Source: an uncultured Collinsella sp. (GTDB lineage: Bacteria > Actinomycetota > Coriobacteriia > Coriobacteriales > Coriobacteriaceae). Taken from it: 64,000 nt of DNA. The position numbers and the translations under genes are program-made. The notes below the pieces were generated by a model. It was not told where the DNA came from, ran no database searches, and was given only the letters and a program-made list of their open reading frames with translations. Shown here piece after piece: positions 9,243-16,674 of the stretch. The DNA is taken from positions 45,303 to 109,302 of the forward strand of contig UQTU01000006.1 in the NCBI GenBank assembly GCA_900544135.1, given 5' to 3'. The number at the start of each line of letters is the position of its first letter. The first letter of the stretch is position 1.

Positions 9243-9346
9243 GCTTACCTGTGGGAGGCCCCTATATATCATCCCGTGCTCAAACATTCTCGCTTCGCTG
9301 CGAAACTGCGCGCGGGACGATATATAGGGGCCTCCCACAGGTAAGC
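9243..9346 (+). repeat. Large palindromic element A (variable arms, conserved core)
   Basis: Two perfectly complementary 28-bp arms (9243-9270 and 9319-9346; the inner ends read TATATATC / GATATATA) enclose a 48-bp core. The core pairs further (TCCCG / CGGGA) and contains TTCGCTGCGAA. The core is identical to the inverted core of element B except for one base, while the arm sequences differ. Type unknown; it resembles no element I can name. Confidence 0.9.
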
Positions 9347-9427
9347 TGCGTTAACCGTACTAGTAGCAATACCAGATTCCCCACCACTAGAATCTGCAAA
9401 GGCGAAACCGGAAAATATAAATATAGA

Positions 9428-9470
9428 TAGCCGACGCGACAAAGGGGGCGTCACTTTGTCGCGCCGGCTA
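9428..9470. terminator. Hairpin, probable bidirectional terminator
   Basis: TAGCCG-a-CGCGACAAAG / CTTTGTCGCG-c-CGGCTA with a 9-nt loop. Its stem resembles the degV terminator (GACAAAG / CTTTGTC shared, flanking pairs changed together). Confidence 0.55.
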
Positions 9471-9605
9471 ACTAGAATCTAAAACACATTCCTAGTTAGG
9501 ATTTGCAAGGATGTAATCCAGCTAATGGAGAGTCGGAACAACAAGCAAGTCGTAATTATATTGATGAGGCCTATCGCGCAAGTCGAAATGCATATTCAAG
9601 CATGT

Positions 9606-9709
9606 GGCCTCTCACCCGGGGCCCACACATATCGTCCCGCGCGCAGTTTCGCAGCGTAGCGAGAATGTTTGAGCACGGGATGATATGTGTGGGCCCCGGG
9701 TGAGAGGCC
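9606..9709 (-). repeat. Large palindromic element B (variable arms, conserved core)
   Basis: Same length as element A (104 bp) and same plan: 28-bp perfect arms (9606-9633 and 9682-9709; outer GGCCTCTCACCCGGGG) around the A-type core in the opposite orientation. The core differs from A by a single T to A change (CTTCGC to CTACGC). The arms share only short pieces (GGCCC, ATATC) with those of A. Confidence 0.9.
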
Positions 9710-9730
9710 AACCCTACATCTTGAAAATGA

Positions 9731-10174
9731 TTAAGCAACGCCGCTGGAGCCGAAGCCTCCGTTGCCTCGGTCGGTTTTGTCTAGTTCGTCTACCTCTACG
9801 AGATTGACCGTGGGAACTTCTTGGATGACGAGCTGCGCAATGCGGTCGCCTTTGTTGATCTGGATATTGTTGGTGGGATCCAGGTTGATGAGGATGACCT
9901 TAAGCTCACCTCGATAGTGGGCGTCGATGAGACCGGGCGTGTTGACTATAGACAGGCCTTGCTTAATGGCTAGGCCGCTGCGGGGTTGGACAAAGCCGGC
10001 GTAGCCATCGGGCAGCGCAATGGCCAAGCCAGTGGAGACCAAACGACGCTCAAAGGGCTTGAGGGTGCAGTCTTCGTTGGCGCGGAGGTCAAGACCGGCA
10101 TCTGTGGGGTGAGCGTATTTGGGAAGCTCGACCGTGGGATCGAGTCGCTTAATGTTAACGGTAATGTTGGACAT
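9731..10174 (-). CDS. dut: dUTP pyrophosphatase
   Basis: 147 aa trimeric dUTPase: hydrolyses dUTP to dUMP, keeping uracil out of DNA. All five motifs are visible, including ATDAGLDLRA-like HPTDAGLDLRA, QPRSGLAIKQGL, TPGLIDAHYRGE, GDRIAQLVI and the flexible C-terminal GNGGFGSSG. It is 4 nt downstream of nrdR, so dUTP control and ribonucleotide reductase control share a transcript. Confidence 0.95.
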   Translation of the reverse strand: MSNITVNIKRLDPTVELPKYAHPTDAGLDLRANEDCTLKPFERRLVSTGLAIALPDGYAGFVQPRSGLAIKQGLSIVNTPGLIDAHYRGELKVILINLDPTNNIQINKGDRIAQLVIQEVPTVNLVEVDELDKTDRGNGGFGSSGVA

Positions 10175-10178
10175 GAAA

Positions 10179-10622
10179 TCACCTTAGCTTGTCGAGCTCT
10201 TGCAAAAACTCGTCGACGTCTTTGAAATCGCGATAGACCGAGGCAAAGCGAATGTAGGCCACCTTGTCGATCTTGGCCAGGCGCTTGAGCACCATATCGC
10301 CCAGTTCGTGGGACGTTACAGCCGTCAGCGTACGCGAACGCAGCTCCACCTCGATATCATCGATGATCTCGTTGAGCTTTTTCGTATCGATATCGCGCTT
10401 AATCGTGGCGCGCATCAGGCCGACCAGCAGCTTGTTGCGATCGAACCGCTGCTTTGACCCGTCGGATTTGATGACCTCGATGGGGTCTTCGCAGCGCTCG
10501 AACGTCGTAAAACGATAATTGCAAGAACAACACTCGCGGCGACGCTTGATAGTGTTGTTCGATTCCTGCATACGGGAATCGACAACGCGGGTATGTGCCT
10601 TGCCGCATTTGGGACAGCGCAT
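10179..10622 (-). CDS. nrdR: Transcriptional repressor NrdR
   Basis: 147 aa. The zinc ribbon is MRCPKCGKAHTRVVDSR with a second pair in CCSCNYRF, followed by an ATP-cone (VIKSDGSKQRFDRNKLLVGL). NrdR senses ATP/dATP and represses ribonucleotide reductase genes. nrd genes are not in the window. Full family length, and co-transcribed with dut. Confidence 0.95.
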   Translation of the reverse strand: MRCPKCGKAHTRVVDSRMQESNNTIKRRRECCSCNYRFTTFERCEDPIEVIKSDGSKQRFDRNKLLVGLMRATIKRDIDTKKLNEIIDDIEVELRSRTLTAVTSHELGDMVLKRLAKIDKVAYIRFASVYRDFKDVDEFLQELDKLR

Positions 10623-10673
10623 GGTACCTCCTCCTAAACGATAACAAGGGTACCATGCGACCGAACCGAAATC

Positions 10674-11123
10674 TTACGAACGAGCCGGAACTTTCAGAAC
10701 TGCACCAGCATCAAGAGAGCCGCGATCGAGGTGATTGACGCTACGAATCATGTCGGAAGTCTCCTGCGTGGAAAGACCATCGATGGGATGCTCCTGGGCA
10801 AGCGACCACAGGGAGTCGCCCGACTGCACGCGAACCGTCTCGTAGGTAACGTTGGCTACGGAATCGGCATATGCTGCTTGACGAGCAGAAAAAACTGACG
10901 TGGCGAGCACGAAGAACAGGGTGAACGCTACAGCAATAGAAACAATCGTCGAGGCCTTTAGGGCAACAGGAGCCAAAGCAACGGACGCACGCTGGGTGCG
11001 AACGGGTTTAGTGGCCACGGCCTGAAAATGAGAGCGTCCGCCCTTCACGACCGTAAAGGCAGGCGAAGCAGGCGCCTCAAGCTTAAGAGCGAGGTTTCCC
11101 TGGACCATATTAGCTGCGTTCAT
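10674..11123 (-). CDS. Membrane-anchored LysM protein, likely SOS-induced (YneA-like)
   Basis: 149 aa: a cytoplasmic N-terminus of about 55 residues, one TM helix (IVSIAVAFTLFFVLATSVF), then a single LysM domain (VRVQSGDSLWSLAQEHP...LKVP). It is divergent from lexA across three LexA boxes and has a strong promoter (TTGACA-16-GATAAT) with one box in the spacer. This matches YneA of Bacillus and related SOS division inhibitors, which block septation after DNA damage. The function is inferred from architecture and position; sequence similarity to YneA beyond TM plus LysM is not evident. It has an unusually long N-terminus. Confidence 0.75.
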   Translation of the reverse strand: MNAANMVQGNLALKLEAPASPAFTVVKGGRSHFQAVATKPVRTQRASVALAPVALKASTIVSIAVAFTLFFVLATSVFSARQAAYADSVANVTYETVRVQSGDSLWSLAQEHPIDGLSTQETSDMIRSVNHLDRGSLDAGAVLKVPARS

Positions 11124-11193
11124 TCTGTTCTCCTCTCGTTTGTTTTGACGAGAACTGTTTTATCAAGCCGCGGGGACAAAAAAGTCTAGCGCA

Positions 11194-11207
11194 AGAACGA
11201 GTGTTCG
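11194..11207. promoter_or_regulatory. LexA (SOS) box 1
   Basis: AGAACGAGTGTTCG matches the Gram-positive LexA consensus CGAACRNRYGTTYC at all but the outer two positions. It lies between the LysM gene start and its -10. Confidence 0.75.
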
Positions 11208-11213
11208 GTTATT

Positions 11214-11241
11214 ATTATCTTCGAACAGTTGTTCCTGTCAA
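11214..11241 (-). promoter_or_regulatory. Promoter of the LysM gene
   Basis: On the minus strand TTGACA (11236-11241), a 16-bp spacer, then GATAAT (11214-11219). LexA box 2 fills the spacer. Confidence 0.75.
11222..11235. promoter_or_regulatory. LexA (SOS) box 2
   Basis: CGAACAGTTGTTCC, 13 of 14 positions fit CGAACRNRYGTTYC. Exactly 28 bp from box 1 and box 3. Confidence 0.9.
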
Positions 11242-11249
11242 GCAAAAAT

Positions 11250-11263
11250 AGAACATTTGTTTG
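11250..11263. promoter_or_regulatory. LexA (SOS) box 3
   Basis: AGAACATTTGTTTG, a degenerate but recognisable box on the lexA side, 24 nt before the lexA start codon. Confidence 0.65.
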
Positions 11264-11286
11264 GTCTGGGTAGAGAGGAATCCCTG

Positions 11287-11931
11287 ATGGCTCGCAAAAT
11301 TACCAAGCGTCAGCAGCAAATTTACGACTTCATCAAGGAATATCAGCAGGAGAAGGGCTATCCGCCCAGTGTGCGCGAGATGGCTTCGGCTGTGGGCCTG
11401 TCCTCCCCTAGCACCGTACATGCGCATCTCTCCGCGCTCGAAGCACGCGGTCTGCTCAAGCGTGACGCCACGAAGCCTCGCGCCCTCGAGCTCTTTGACG
11501 AGGATGGATCTTCCGTCTCCATCTCAAAGTCCGATGAACCCACGGCACCCCGCGGCACCGTATCACTACCTCTCGTGGGCCGCGTCGCCGCGGGGATTCC
11601 CATCCTTGCCGAGCAGAATATCGAGGACACCTTTACCATCCCGACCGAGATCGCAACGGACCAGGGGTCCTTTATCCTCGAGGTCCACGGCAATTCGATG
11701 ATTAACGTTGGTATCTATAACGGCGACTACATCATCGTTCGCGAGCAGAAGAGCGCCATGAATGGTGAGATTGTCGTGGCCATGATCGATGGCGCCGCAA
11801 CAGTCAAAACGTTCTACAAGGAGCAGGGGCGCGTTCGCCTGCAGCCCGAAAACGACACCATGGAGCCCATCTACGCGACAAATCCCACGATTCTGGGCAA
11901 GGTCGTCGGTTTAATGCGCCGGTTCTCGTAA
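11287..11931 (+). CDS. lexA: SOS repressor LexA
   Basis: 214 aa. The N-terminal winged helix (KRQQQIYDFIKEYQ, GLSSPSTVHAHLSAL) binds SOS boxes; the C-terminal S24 peptidase domain has the Ala-Gly self-cleavage site (GRVAAGIPI), catalytic Ser in HGNSMI and Lys in ATVKTF. RecA filaments trigger cleavage and derepression. I chose ATG 11287 with GAGAGGA upstream; the longer TTG form starts inside LexA box 3. Autoregulation is expected from the boxes. Overlaps the next gene by one base (TAATG). Confidence 0.95.
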   Translation: MARKITKRQQQIYDFIKEYQQEKGYPPSVREMASAVGLSSPSTVHAHLSALEARGLLKRDATKPRALELFDEDGSSVSISKSDEPTAPRGTVSLPLVGRVAAGIPILAEQNIEDTFTIPTEIATDQGSFILEVHGNSMINVGIYNGDYIIVREQKSAMNGEIVVAMIDGAATVKTFYKEQGRVRLQPENDTMEPIYATNPTILGKVVGLMRRFS

Positions 11932-12635
11932 TGCGAAAACGTATCACCGTCTTTGATACCATTCGCGGGTTTACCATGCTGTCGATGGCGGGATTTCATG
12001 CCTGCTACGACCTTGCTTACCTATATGGCTGGAATATGCCTTGGTTTACCCAGACCATCTTCCAGGACATCTGGCGCGCCAGCATCAGTTGGGTATTTTT
12101 ATTTATTGCCGGCTGGATGTGCACCCTCTCGCGCAACAACATCAAGCGTGCCGCCAAATATGCCGTTGCCGCTTTAGTTGTATGGGTCGCAACGACGCTC
12201 GTCTCGGTCGATGACTCGGTGAACTTCGGCATCATTTTCTGCATGGCGGCGTGCACCGCCATTGTCGCGCTCGCGCGCCCGGTTCTCGATAGGGTGCCGG
12301 CAGTATGGGGTATAGCGATTTGCCTCATACTCTTTGCCTGTACCTGGAGCATTCCCAAAGCGGACTACCCTATCCCCTATCTAGCTTGGCTGGGTTTCCC
12401 AGGTCCAGACTTTGTCTCCGGTGATTACTATCCGCTCATACCCTTCTTATTTATGTACCTCACAGGCTTCTTTGCCGCACGCACGGCTCAGAAAGCAAAC
12501 TGCGAGGCACCAGCATGGGCCTATGAAAATCCCATCCCGGCGCTCGCAAGCCTCGGACGCCATGCACTGCCGTTCTACCTGCTTCATCAACCGGTTATCT
12601 TGGGTGTACTGGAGCTGATTTATTCCGTTCGGTAA
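11931..12635 (+). CDS. DUF1624 (heparan-alpha-glucosaminide N-acetyltransferase-like) membrane protein
   Basis: 234 aa with about six hydrophobic helices. The N-terminal ITVFDTIRGFTMLSMAGFHACYDLAYL is landmarked by DTIRGFTML and FHACYDL, typical of DUF1624, a membrane acyltransferase-like family. The HGSNAT name reflects distant homology; bacterial substrates are unknown. It is translationally coupled to lexA (TAATG), which suggests SOS co-expression, although the link may be accidental. The 3' end overlaps the convergent hflX gene by 16 bp. Confidence 0.75.
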   Translation: MRKRITVFDTIRGFTMLSMAGFHACYDLAYLYGWNMPWFTQTIFQDIWRASISWVFLFIAGWMCTLSRNNIKRAAKYAVAALVVWVATTLVSVDDSVNFGIIFCMAACTAIVALARPVLDRVPAVWGIAICLILFACTWSIPKADYPIPYLAWLGFPGPDFVSGDYYPLIPFLFMYLTGFFAARTAQKANCEAPAWAYENPIPALASLGRHALPFYLLHQPVILGVLELIYSVR

Positions 12636-13909
12636 CGCTCAAGACGTGGTGCGATACGGGCCGGAAGCTTTGCCACAATACGAACGCCGTCCTCGAGGTA
12701 TTCCTCGTGCAGAAGGGTTCCCTGTTCGTGCACGAGCGTGATTAACGCGCCCTCTCGATACGGGATATCGGCCGAGAGCAACACGTCCGTAGCGGCCGCT
12801 TCACGAGCGATACGGTCGACTAAGTCATCAAGACCCTCACCCGTCTGAGCCGAGAACAGCACCGCCTCGGGATAGCGCCGGCGAAAGCTCAAGCGATCGA
12901 CGCTATCGAGCAGATCAATTTTATTGAACACGGTAAGCGTCAAGCGCTCACCGGCACCGATCTCGTCAAGGACACGATCAACCGCCTCAAGCTGACGCTC
13001 GTAATCCTCATCGGAAGCGTCTACAACTTTAAGAATCAAATCGGCGCCGAGCACCTCGGAAAGCGTAGATTTAAACGCGTCGACCAGGCCATGGGGCAGC
13101 TTTTGAATAAAGCCGACGGTATCGGTGATCGTCATGCCACGGCCACCGGGCAAACGGTACGAGCGCGTCGTAGGATCGAGCGTGGCAAACAGCTTATCCT
13201 GCGAAAGTACCGTGGATCCCGTCAAACGATTAAGCAACGTCGACTTGCCGGCATTGGTGTAGCCAGCCAACGCCACGCGAAACGCCGGCGATTCAATACG
13301 GCTTTTCGATTGCACATCACGACGTTGTTCAACCTGTTTCAGTTCGCGTCGAAGAGCTGCGATCTTGTTACGAATTAGGCGACGGTCGACCTCGAGCTGG
13401 CTTTCGCCCTGGCCAAAGCGCGAGCCAATACCGCCACGCGTCTGTTCCTTAGCAAGATGGCTCCACATACCTCGCAGACGAGGCAGCAGATACTGCAACT
13501 GTGCGAGCTGCACCTGCAAGCGACCCTCACGAGTCTGGGCATGAAGGCCAAAGATATCCAAAATCAATGCCGTACGGTCAATAATCTTGACCGGTTCGCC
13601 CACGGCTTTCTCAAGATAGGACTGCTGCGAGGGCGTCAGGTCGTCGTCGAAGATAACAACATCCGCATCCATGCGATGCACCAAACCGCACAGCTCCTCG
13701 ACCTTTCCGGAGCCGATAAACGATTTGGGATAGGGCTTGACCAGGCGCTGAGACAAGCGGGCAACGCATTGGGCCCCAGCAGTGTGGGCTAGACGCTCGA
13801 GCTCGTCGAGCGAACGGTCGAGCGGCCAGGCGTTATCGCGCCACTCAACACCAACCAAGATGGCGCGCTCGGGTTCAGGCGCCGTGGGGACCAAAGGGAA
13901 ACGAGCCAT
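12620..13909 (-). CDS. hflX: GTPase HflX
   Basis: 429 aa. The N-terminal HflX domain (IGSGKVEEL, DDDLTPSQQ, DRTALILDIF) and coiled linker precede a G domain with ALAGYTNAGKST (G1), DTVGFI (G3) and NKID (G4). HflX binds stalled or heat-damaged 70S ribosomes and splits them. It starts at the miaA stop (TAATG) and forms an operon miaB-miaA-hflX. Confidence 0.95.
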   Translation of the reverse strand: MARFPLVPTAPEPERAILVGVEWRDNAWPLDRSLDELERLAHTAGAQCVARLSQRLVKPYPKSFIGSGKVEELCGLVHRMDADVVIFDDDLTPSQQSYLEKAVGEPVKIIDRTALILDIFGLHAQTREGRLQVQLAQLQYLLPRLRGMWSHLAKEQTRGGIGSRFGQGESQLEVDRRLIRNKIAALRRELKQVEQRRDVQSKSRIESPAFRVALAGYTNAGKSTLLNRLTGSTVLSQDKLFATLDPTTRSYRLPGGRGMTITDTVGFIQKLPHGLVDAFKSTLSEVLGADLILKVVDASDEDYERQLEAVDRVLDEIGAGERLTLTVFNKIDLLDSVDRLSFRRRYPEAVLFSAQTGEGLDDLVDRIAREAAATDVLLSADIPYREGALITLVHEQGTLLHEEYLEDGVRIVAKLPARIAPRLERYRTE

Positions 13910-14847
13910 TAGGCAGCCTCGATGCGATGGTAAATATCATCAACGACCTCATCGATCGTAAACTCATCCATATCGAACCACACGATGCGATCGTCACGCT
14001 TAAACCAGGATAGCTGGCGCTTGGCATAGCGACGTGAGCGCATCTTGATAAGCTCACGAGCCTCATCCATGGTAATAGCGCCACGCAAGGCATCAATAAT
14101 CTCTTTGTAACCGATTGCCTGCATCGACGTGAGTGCATCACCCAGGCCCTGGTCCATCAGGCCGCGGACCTCATCAACCAGCCCCTGCTCAAACATAAGG
14201 TCGACACGCAGGTTAATGCGCTCATAGAGCACTTCACGGCTACGCGTCAGACCAAACCACAAGGCATGATAACGCTCGCGCGGAACACTGAATTTCGACT
14301 TCTGCTGGGCATACGACACGCCGTCATCGTGCATCTCGAGCGCACGAATCACACGACGCACGTTATGGGGATGAATCACGGCAGCCGATTCCGGATCGCG
14401 CTCAGCAAGCAGTGCATGCAATGCTTCCTCGCCAATGCGCTCGGCAAGCTCTTGATAGCCCGCACGGCGTTCGTCCTCGAGTTCCCCCGAAGGAAAATCC
14501 ATTTCATCGAGTGCAGACTTGAGATACAGGCCCGTACCGCCGCAAAACACCGGAAGACGTTGCTCACCAAGCAAACGCTCGATATGCGCCCGAGCATCAG
14601 ACTGATAGAGCGCAGCAGAATACGCGACGCCCGGATCCACGATATCGACAAGGCGCAGGGGCACCGAGCACTCCTCGGGCATCATCTTGGCCGTACCAAT
14701 ATCCATGCCGCGATAGATCTGCATCGCGTCACACGACAGCACTTCGGACGAAAGACGATCAGCCAGGCGATCGGCAACATCGCTTTTACCGACCGCCGTC
14801 GGACCGACGATCGCTACAGCAGAAAGGCTTGCACCAGGAGAAACCAT
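13909..14847 (-). CDS. miaA: tRNA dimethylallyltransferase
   Basis: 312 aa. The P-loop GPTAVGKSDVA, CDAMQIYRGMDIGTAK and CGGTGLYLKSAL are diagnostic for MiaA, which prenylates A37 of tRNAs reading UNN codons. The next gene upstream, MiaB, adds the 2-methylthio group to the same base, so the two steps are adjacent. Stop-start overlaps (TAATG) on both sides. Confidence 0.96.
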   Translation of the reverse strand: MVSPGASLSAVAIVGPTAVGKSDVADRLADRLSSEVLSCDAMQIYRGMDIGTAKMMPEECSVPLRLVDIVDPGVAYSAALYQSDARAHIERLLGEQRLPVFCGGTGLYLKSALDEMDFPSGELEDERRAGYQELAERIGEEALHALLAERDPESAAVIHPHNVRRVIRALEMHDDGVSYAQQKSKFSVPRERYHALWFGLTRSREVLYERINLRVDLMFEQGLVDEVRGLMDQGLGDALTSMQAIGYKEIIDALRGAITMDEARELIKMRSRRYAKRQLSWFKRDDRIVWFDMDEFTIDEVVDDIYHRIEAA

Positions 14848-16217
14848 TAGCGAGGCTCACCCACGACGGAGCCAGACAGATACCACGTCTTGGCGACATC
14901 AACATCAACATCGACGATCTTGCCGATGAGCTGATCGATGCTATAGCCAGCAGGAATCGGCGCATGCACCGTCTGGTTCTTGGGGCTCTTGCCCAAAAGG
15001 ACAGCGTCGTTCTTCTTGCTCGTACCCTCAATAAGTGCAGGTACCACGGTGTGAAGCTCGCCCTGGTTATACTCGTGCGCCGTCGTCTCGATAACCTTGA
15101 CCAAACGATTAAAGTGCTCAAGGATAACCTCATGCGGGGTGGGATCATATATCTCAGCTGCCGGGGTACCGGCGCGCTTGGAGTAAATAAACGTGTAGGC
15201 TTGGGCATAACGCACCGTCTCGGCAAGCGAGAGCGTCTGCTCAAAGTCTTCCTCGGTCTCGCCCGGGAAGCCCACGATGATGTCGGTCGAAAGGGCAATA
15301 TCGGGCATACGGTTACGAATACGATCGACCAGGTCCAGATAATCCTCGCGCGTATAACGACGATTCATCTCTTTAAGAATGCGCGTGGAGCCCGACTGAA
15401 CGGCCAGGTGAAGCTGCGGCATAACGGCAGGCGTCTCGGCCATAGCATCGATGGTCTCGGGCAGCAGATCTTTGGGATGCGAAGAGGTAAAGAAGATACG
15501 CTCGACACCCGTATCGCCCACGGCGCGCAGCAGATCGGCAAAACGCGGCTTACCAAAGAGATCGCGACCGTAGGAGTTAACGTTTTGGCCCAGCAGCGTA
15601 ATCTCGCGCACGCCCTGACGCACAAGCCCGGTCACTTCGTCGACAATCTCCTCGAAGGGACGGCTCTTCTCGCGACCACGGACGTACGGGACGATGCAGT
15701 ACGTGCAAAAGTTGTTACAGCCTGTCATGATGGGCACCCAGGCGTGATACTGCGTCTCGCGATGCCACGGCATGCTCATGGCGTCGGTATCCTCATGCTC
15801 ATTCGTGCGGATATGGCGCTTGCCATCCAAAAACGCCTCGGAGATAAGCTCCGCCACGTGAGCAATGGAATGGGTGCCGAAAATGACATTGACGTTATCA
15901 ACGTTGGTGAGCAAGCCCTCGCCATCACGCTGGGCGATGCAGCCGCCCACAGCGACCACGCGCTTACCTGAAGGTGAAGGAGGAAGGCTCTTGCAGGAAT
16001 TGCACTGACCATACAAACGCGTATCGGCAGCCTCGCGCACACAGCACGTCATGAACACGACAATATCGGCATGCTCGGGATCGAGCGCCATAAGACAGCC
16101 ATACGAATCGAGCAAACCACTCACGCGCTCGGAGTCGTGCTGGTTCATCTGGCAGCCGAATGTGCGGATAAAGTAGGTTTTACCGGCAAGAATATCGCGT
16201 ACGGAACGCTGGTCCAT
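14847..16217 (-). CDS. miaB: tRNA-2-methylthio-N6-dimethylallyladenosine synthase
   Basis: 456 aa radical-SAM methylthiotransferase. N-terminal MTTase domain (TFGCQMNQHDSERV, MTCCVREAA) carries the auxiliary 4Fe-4S cysteines; the radical-SAM cluster is in GCNNFCTYCIVPYVRG; a TRAM domain ends the protein. It converts i6A37 to ms2i6A37 with MiaA (next gene). First gene of the miaB-miaA-hflX run. Confidence 0.95.
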   Translation of the reverse strand: MDQRSVRDILAGKTYFIRTFGCQMNQHDSERVSGLLDSYGCLMALDPEHADIVVFMTCCVREAADTRLYGQCNSCKSLPPSPSGKRVVAVGGCIAQRDGEGLLTNVDNVNVIFGTHSIAHVAELISEAFLDGKRHIRTNEHEDTDAMSMPWHRETQYHAWVPIMTGCNNFCTYCIVPYVRGREKSRPFEEIVDEVTGLVRQGVREITLLGQNVNSYGRDLFGKPRFADLLRAVGDTGVERIFFTSSHPKDLLPETIDAMAETPAVMPQLHLAVQSGSTRILKEMNRRYTREDYLDLVDRIRNRMPDIALSTDIIVGFPGETEEDFEQTLSLAETVRYAQAYTFIYSKRAGTPAAEIYDPTPHEVILEHFNRLVKVIETTAHEYNQGELHTVVPALIEGTSKKNDAVLLGKSPKNQTVHAPIPAGYSIDQLIGKIVDVDVDVAKTWYLSGSVVGEPR

Positions 16218-16282
16218 GAGCTTACATCCTAACGATGGTATCGACGGGGCGCATAGGTGCTACAAGCGTGCAGATGGCTCGC

Positions 16283-16600
16283 TTACGCAACAGGCTTAAC
16301 GTCGTCCATGACGACGTTATCCATAGCAGCCCGATTAATCTGGTGAACGTAGATAGAGAGACGAATTGCCGTGCGCGACTCCCCGTTAATGAGAATGTCA
16401 GAGAACACCGGCGCGCAGGAGACATCAAAGCCGGTCGGAATCAGAAAGCCGCGCGCAATGGCGACGGCCTTGATGGCCTGGTTGACGGCACCGGCGCCGA
16501 CGCACTGAATGTTGACGGGGACGCCATCTTTGACCATGCCGGCAATGGCGCCGGCAACGGACGCGGGCGATGATTTGCTTGATACCTTCAGGCAATCCAT
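16283..16600 (-). CDS. spoVS: SpoVS-related protein
   Basis: 105 aa. Residues 1-85 match SpoVS well (LKVSSKSSPASVAGAIAG, VGAGAVNQAIKAVAIARGF), an Alba-like small nucleic-acid-binding fold. In Bacillus SpoVS affects coat assembly and septation; this lineage is not known to sporulate, so the role must differ. The tail of about 20 residues (YVHQINRAAMDNVVMDDVK) is longer than in typical 86-residue SpoVS. ATG 16600 has AGGAG; the upstream extension is rejected. It follows the GHKL ATPase and rny, a gene order also seen around ymdB/spoVS in Firmicutes. Confidence 0.85.
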   Translation of the reverse strand: MDCLKVSSKSSPASVAGAIAGMVKDGVPVNIQCVGAGAVNQAIKAVAIARGFLIPTGFDVSCAPVFSDILINGESRTAIRLSIYVHQINRAAMDNVVMDDVKPVA

Positions 16601-16674
16601 GAAGAAACTCCTGCGTTTAAAAGTACGTTTTAACTGCAATAACTGTATCGTACCGAGCGGACTCGGTAAAGATT

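Larger units (their letters stand above)
9230..9730. other. Non-coding convergent intergenic region with three palindromes
   Basis: No credible gene. It holds palindrome A (9243-9346), a terminator-like hairpin (9428-9470), a direct repeat ACTAGAATCT (9386-9395 and 9471-9480), and palindrome B (9606-9709). Genes on both sides point inwards. Confidence 0.85.

Noticed and set aside
9243..9346. Simple rho-independent terminator reading of palindrome A
   Set aside because: The arms are far longer than needed, there is no T-tract, and the core is conserved with element B.
9503..9703. Small open frame within the palindrome B region
   Set aside because: It runs through the palindrome arms; no ribosome-binding site and no recognisable product.
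9243..9709. Invertible promoter (phase-variation) interpretation of palindromes A and B
   Set aside because: Inverted repeats flank only about 48 bp, with no promoter-like sequence in the core and no gene oriented to be switched.
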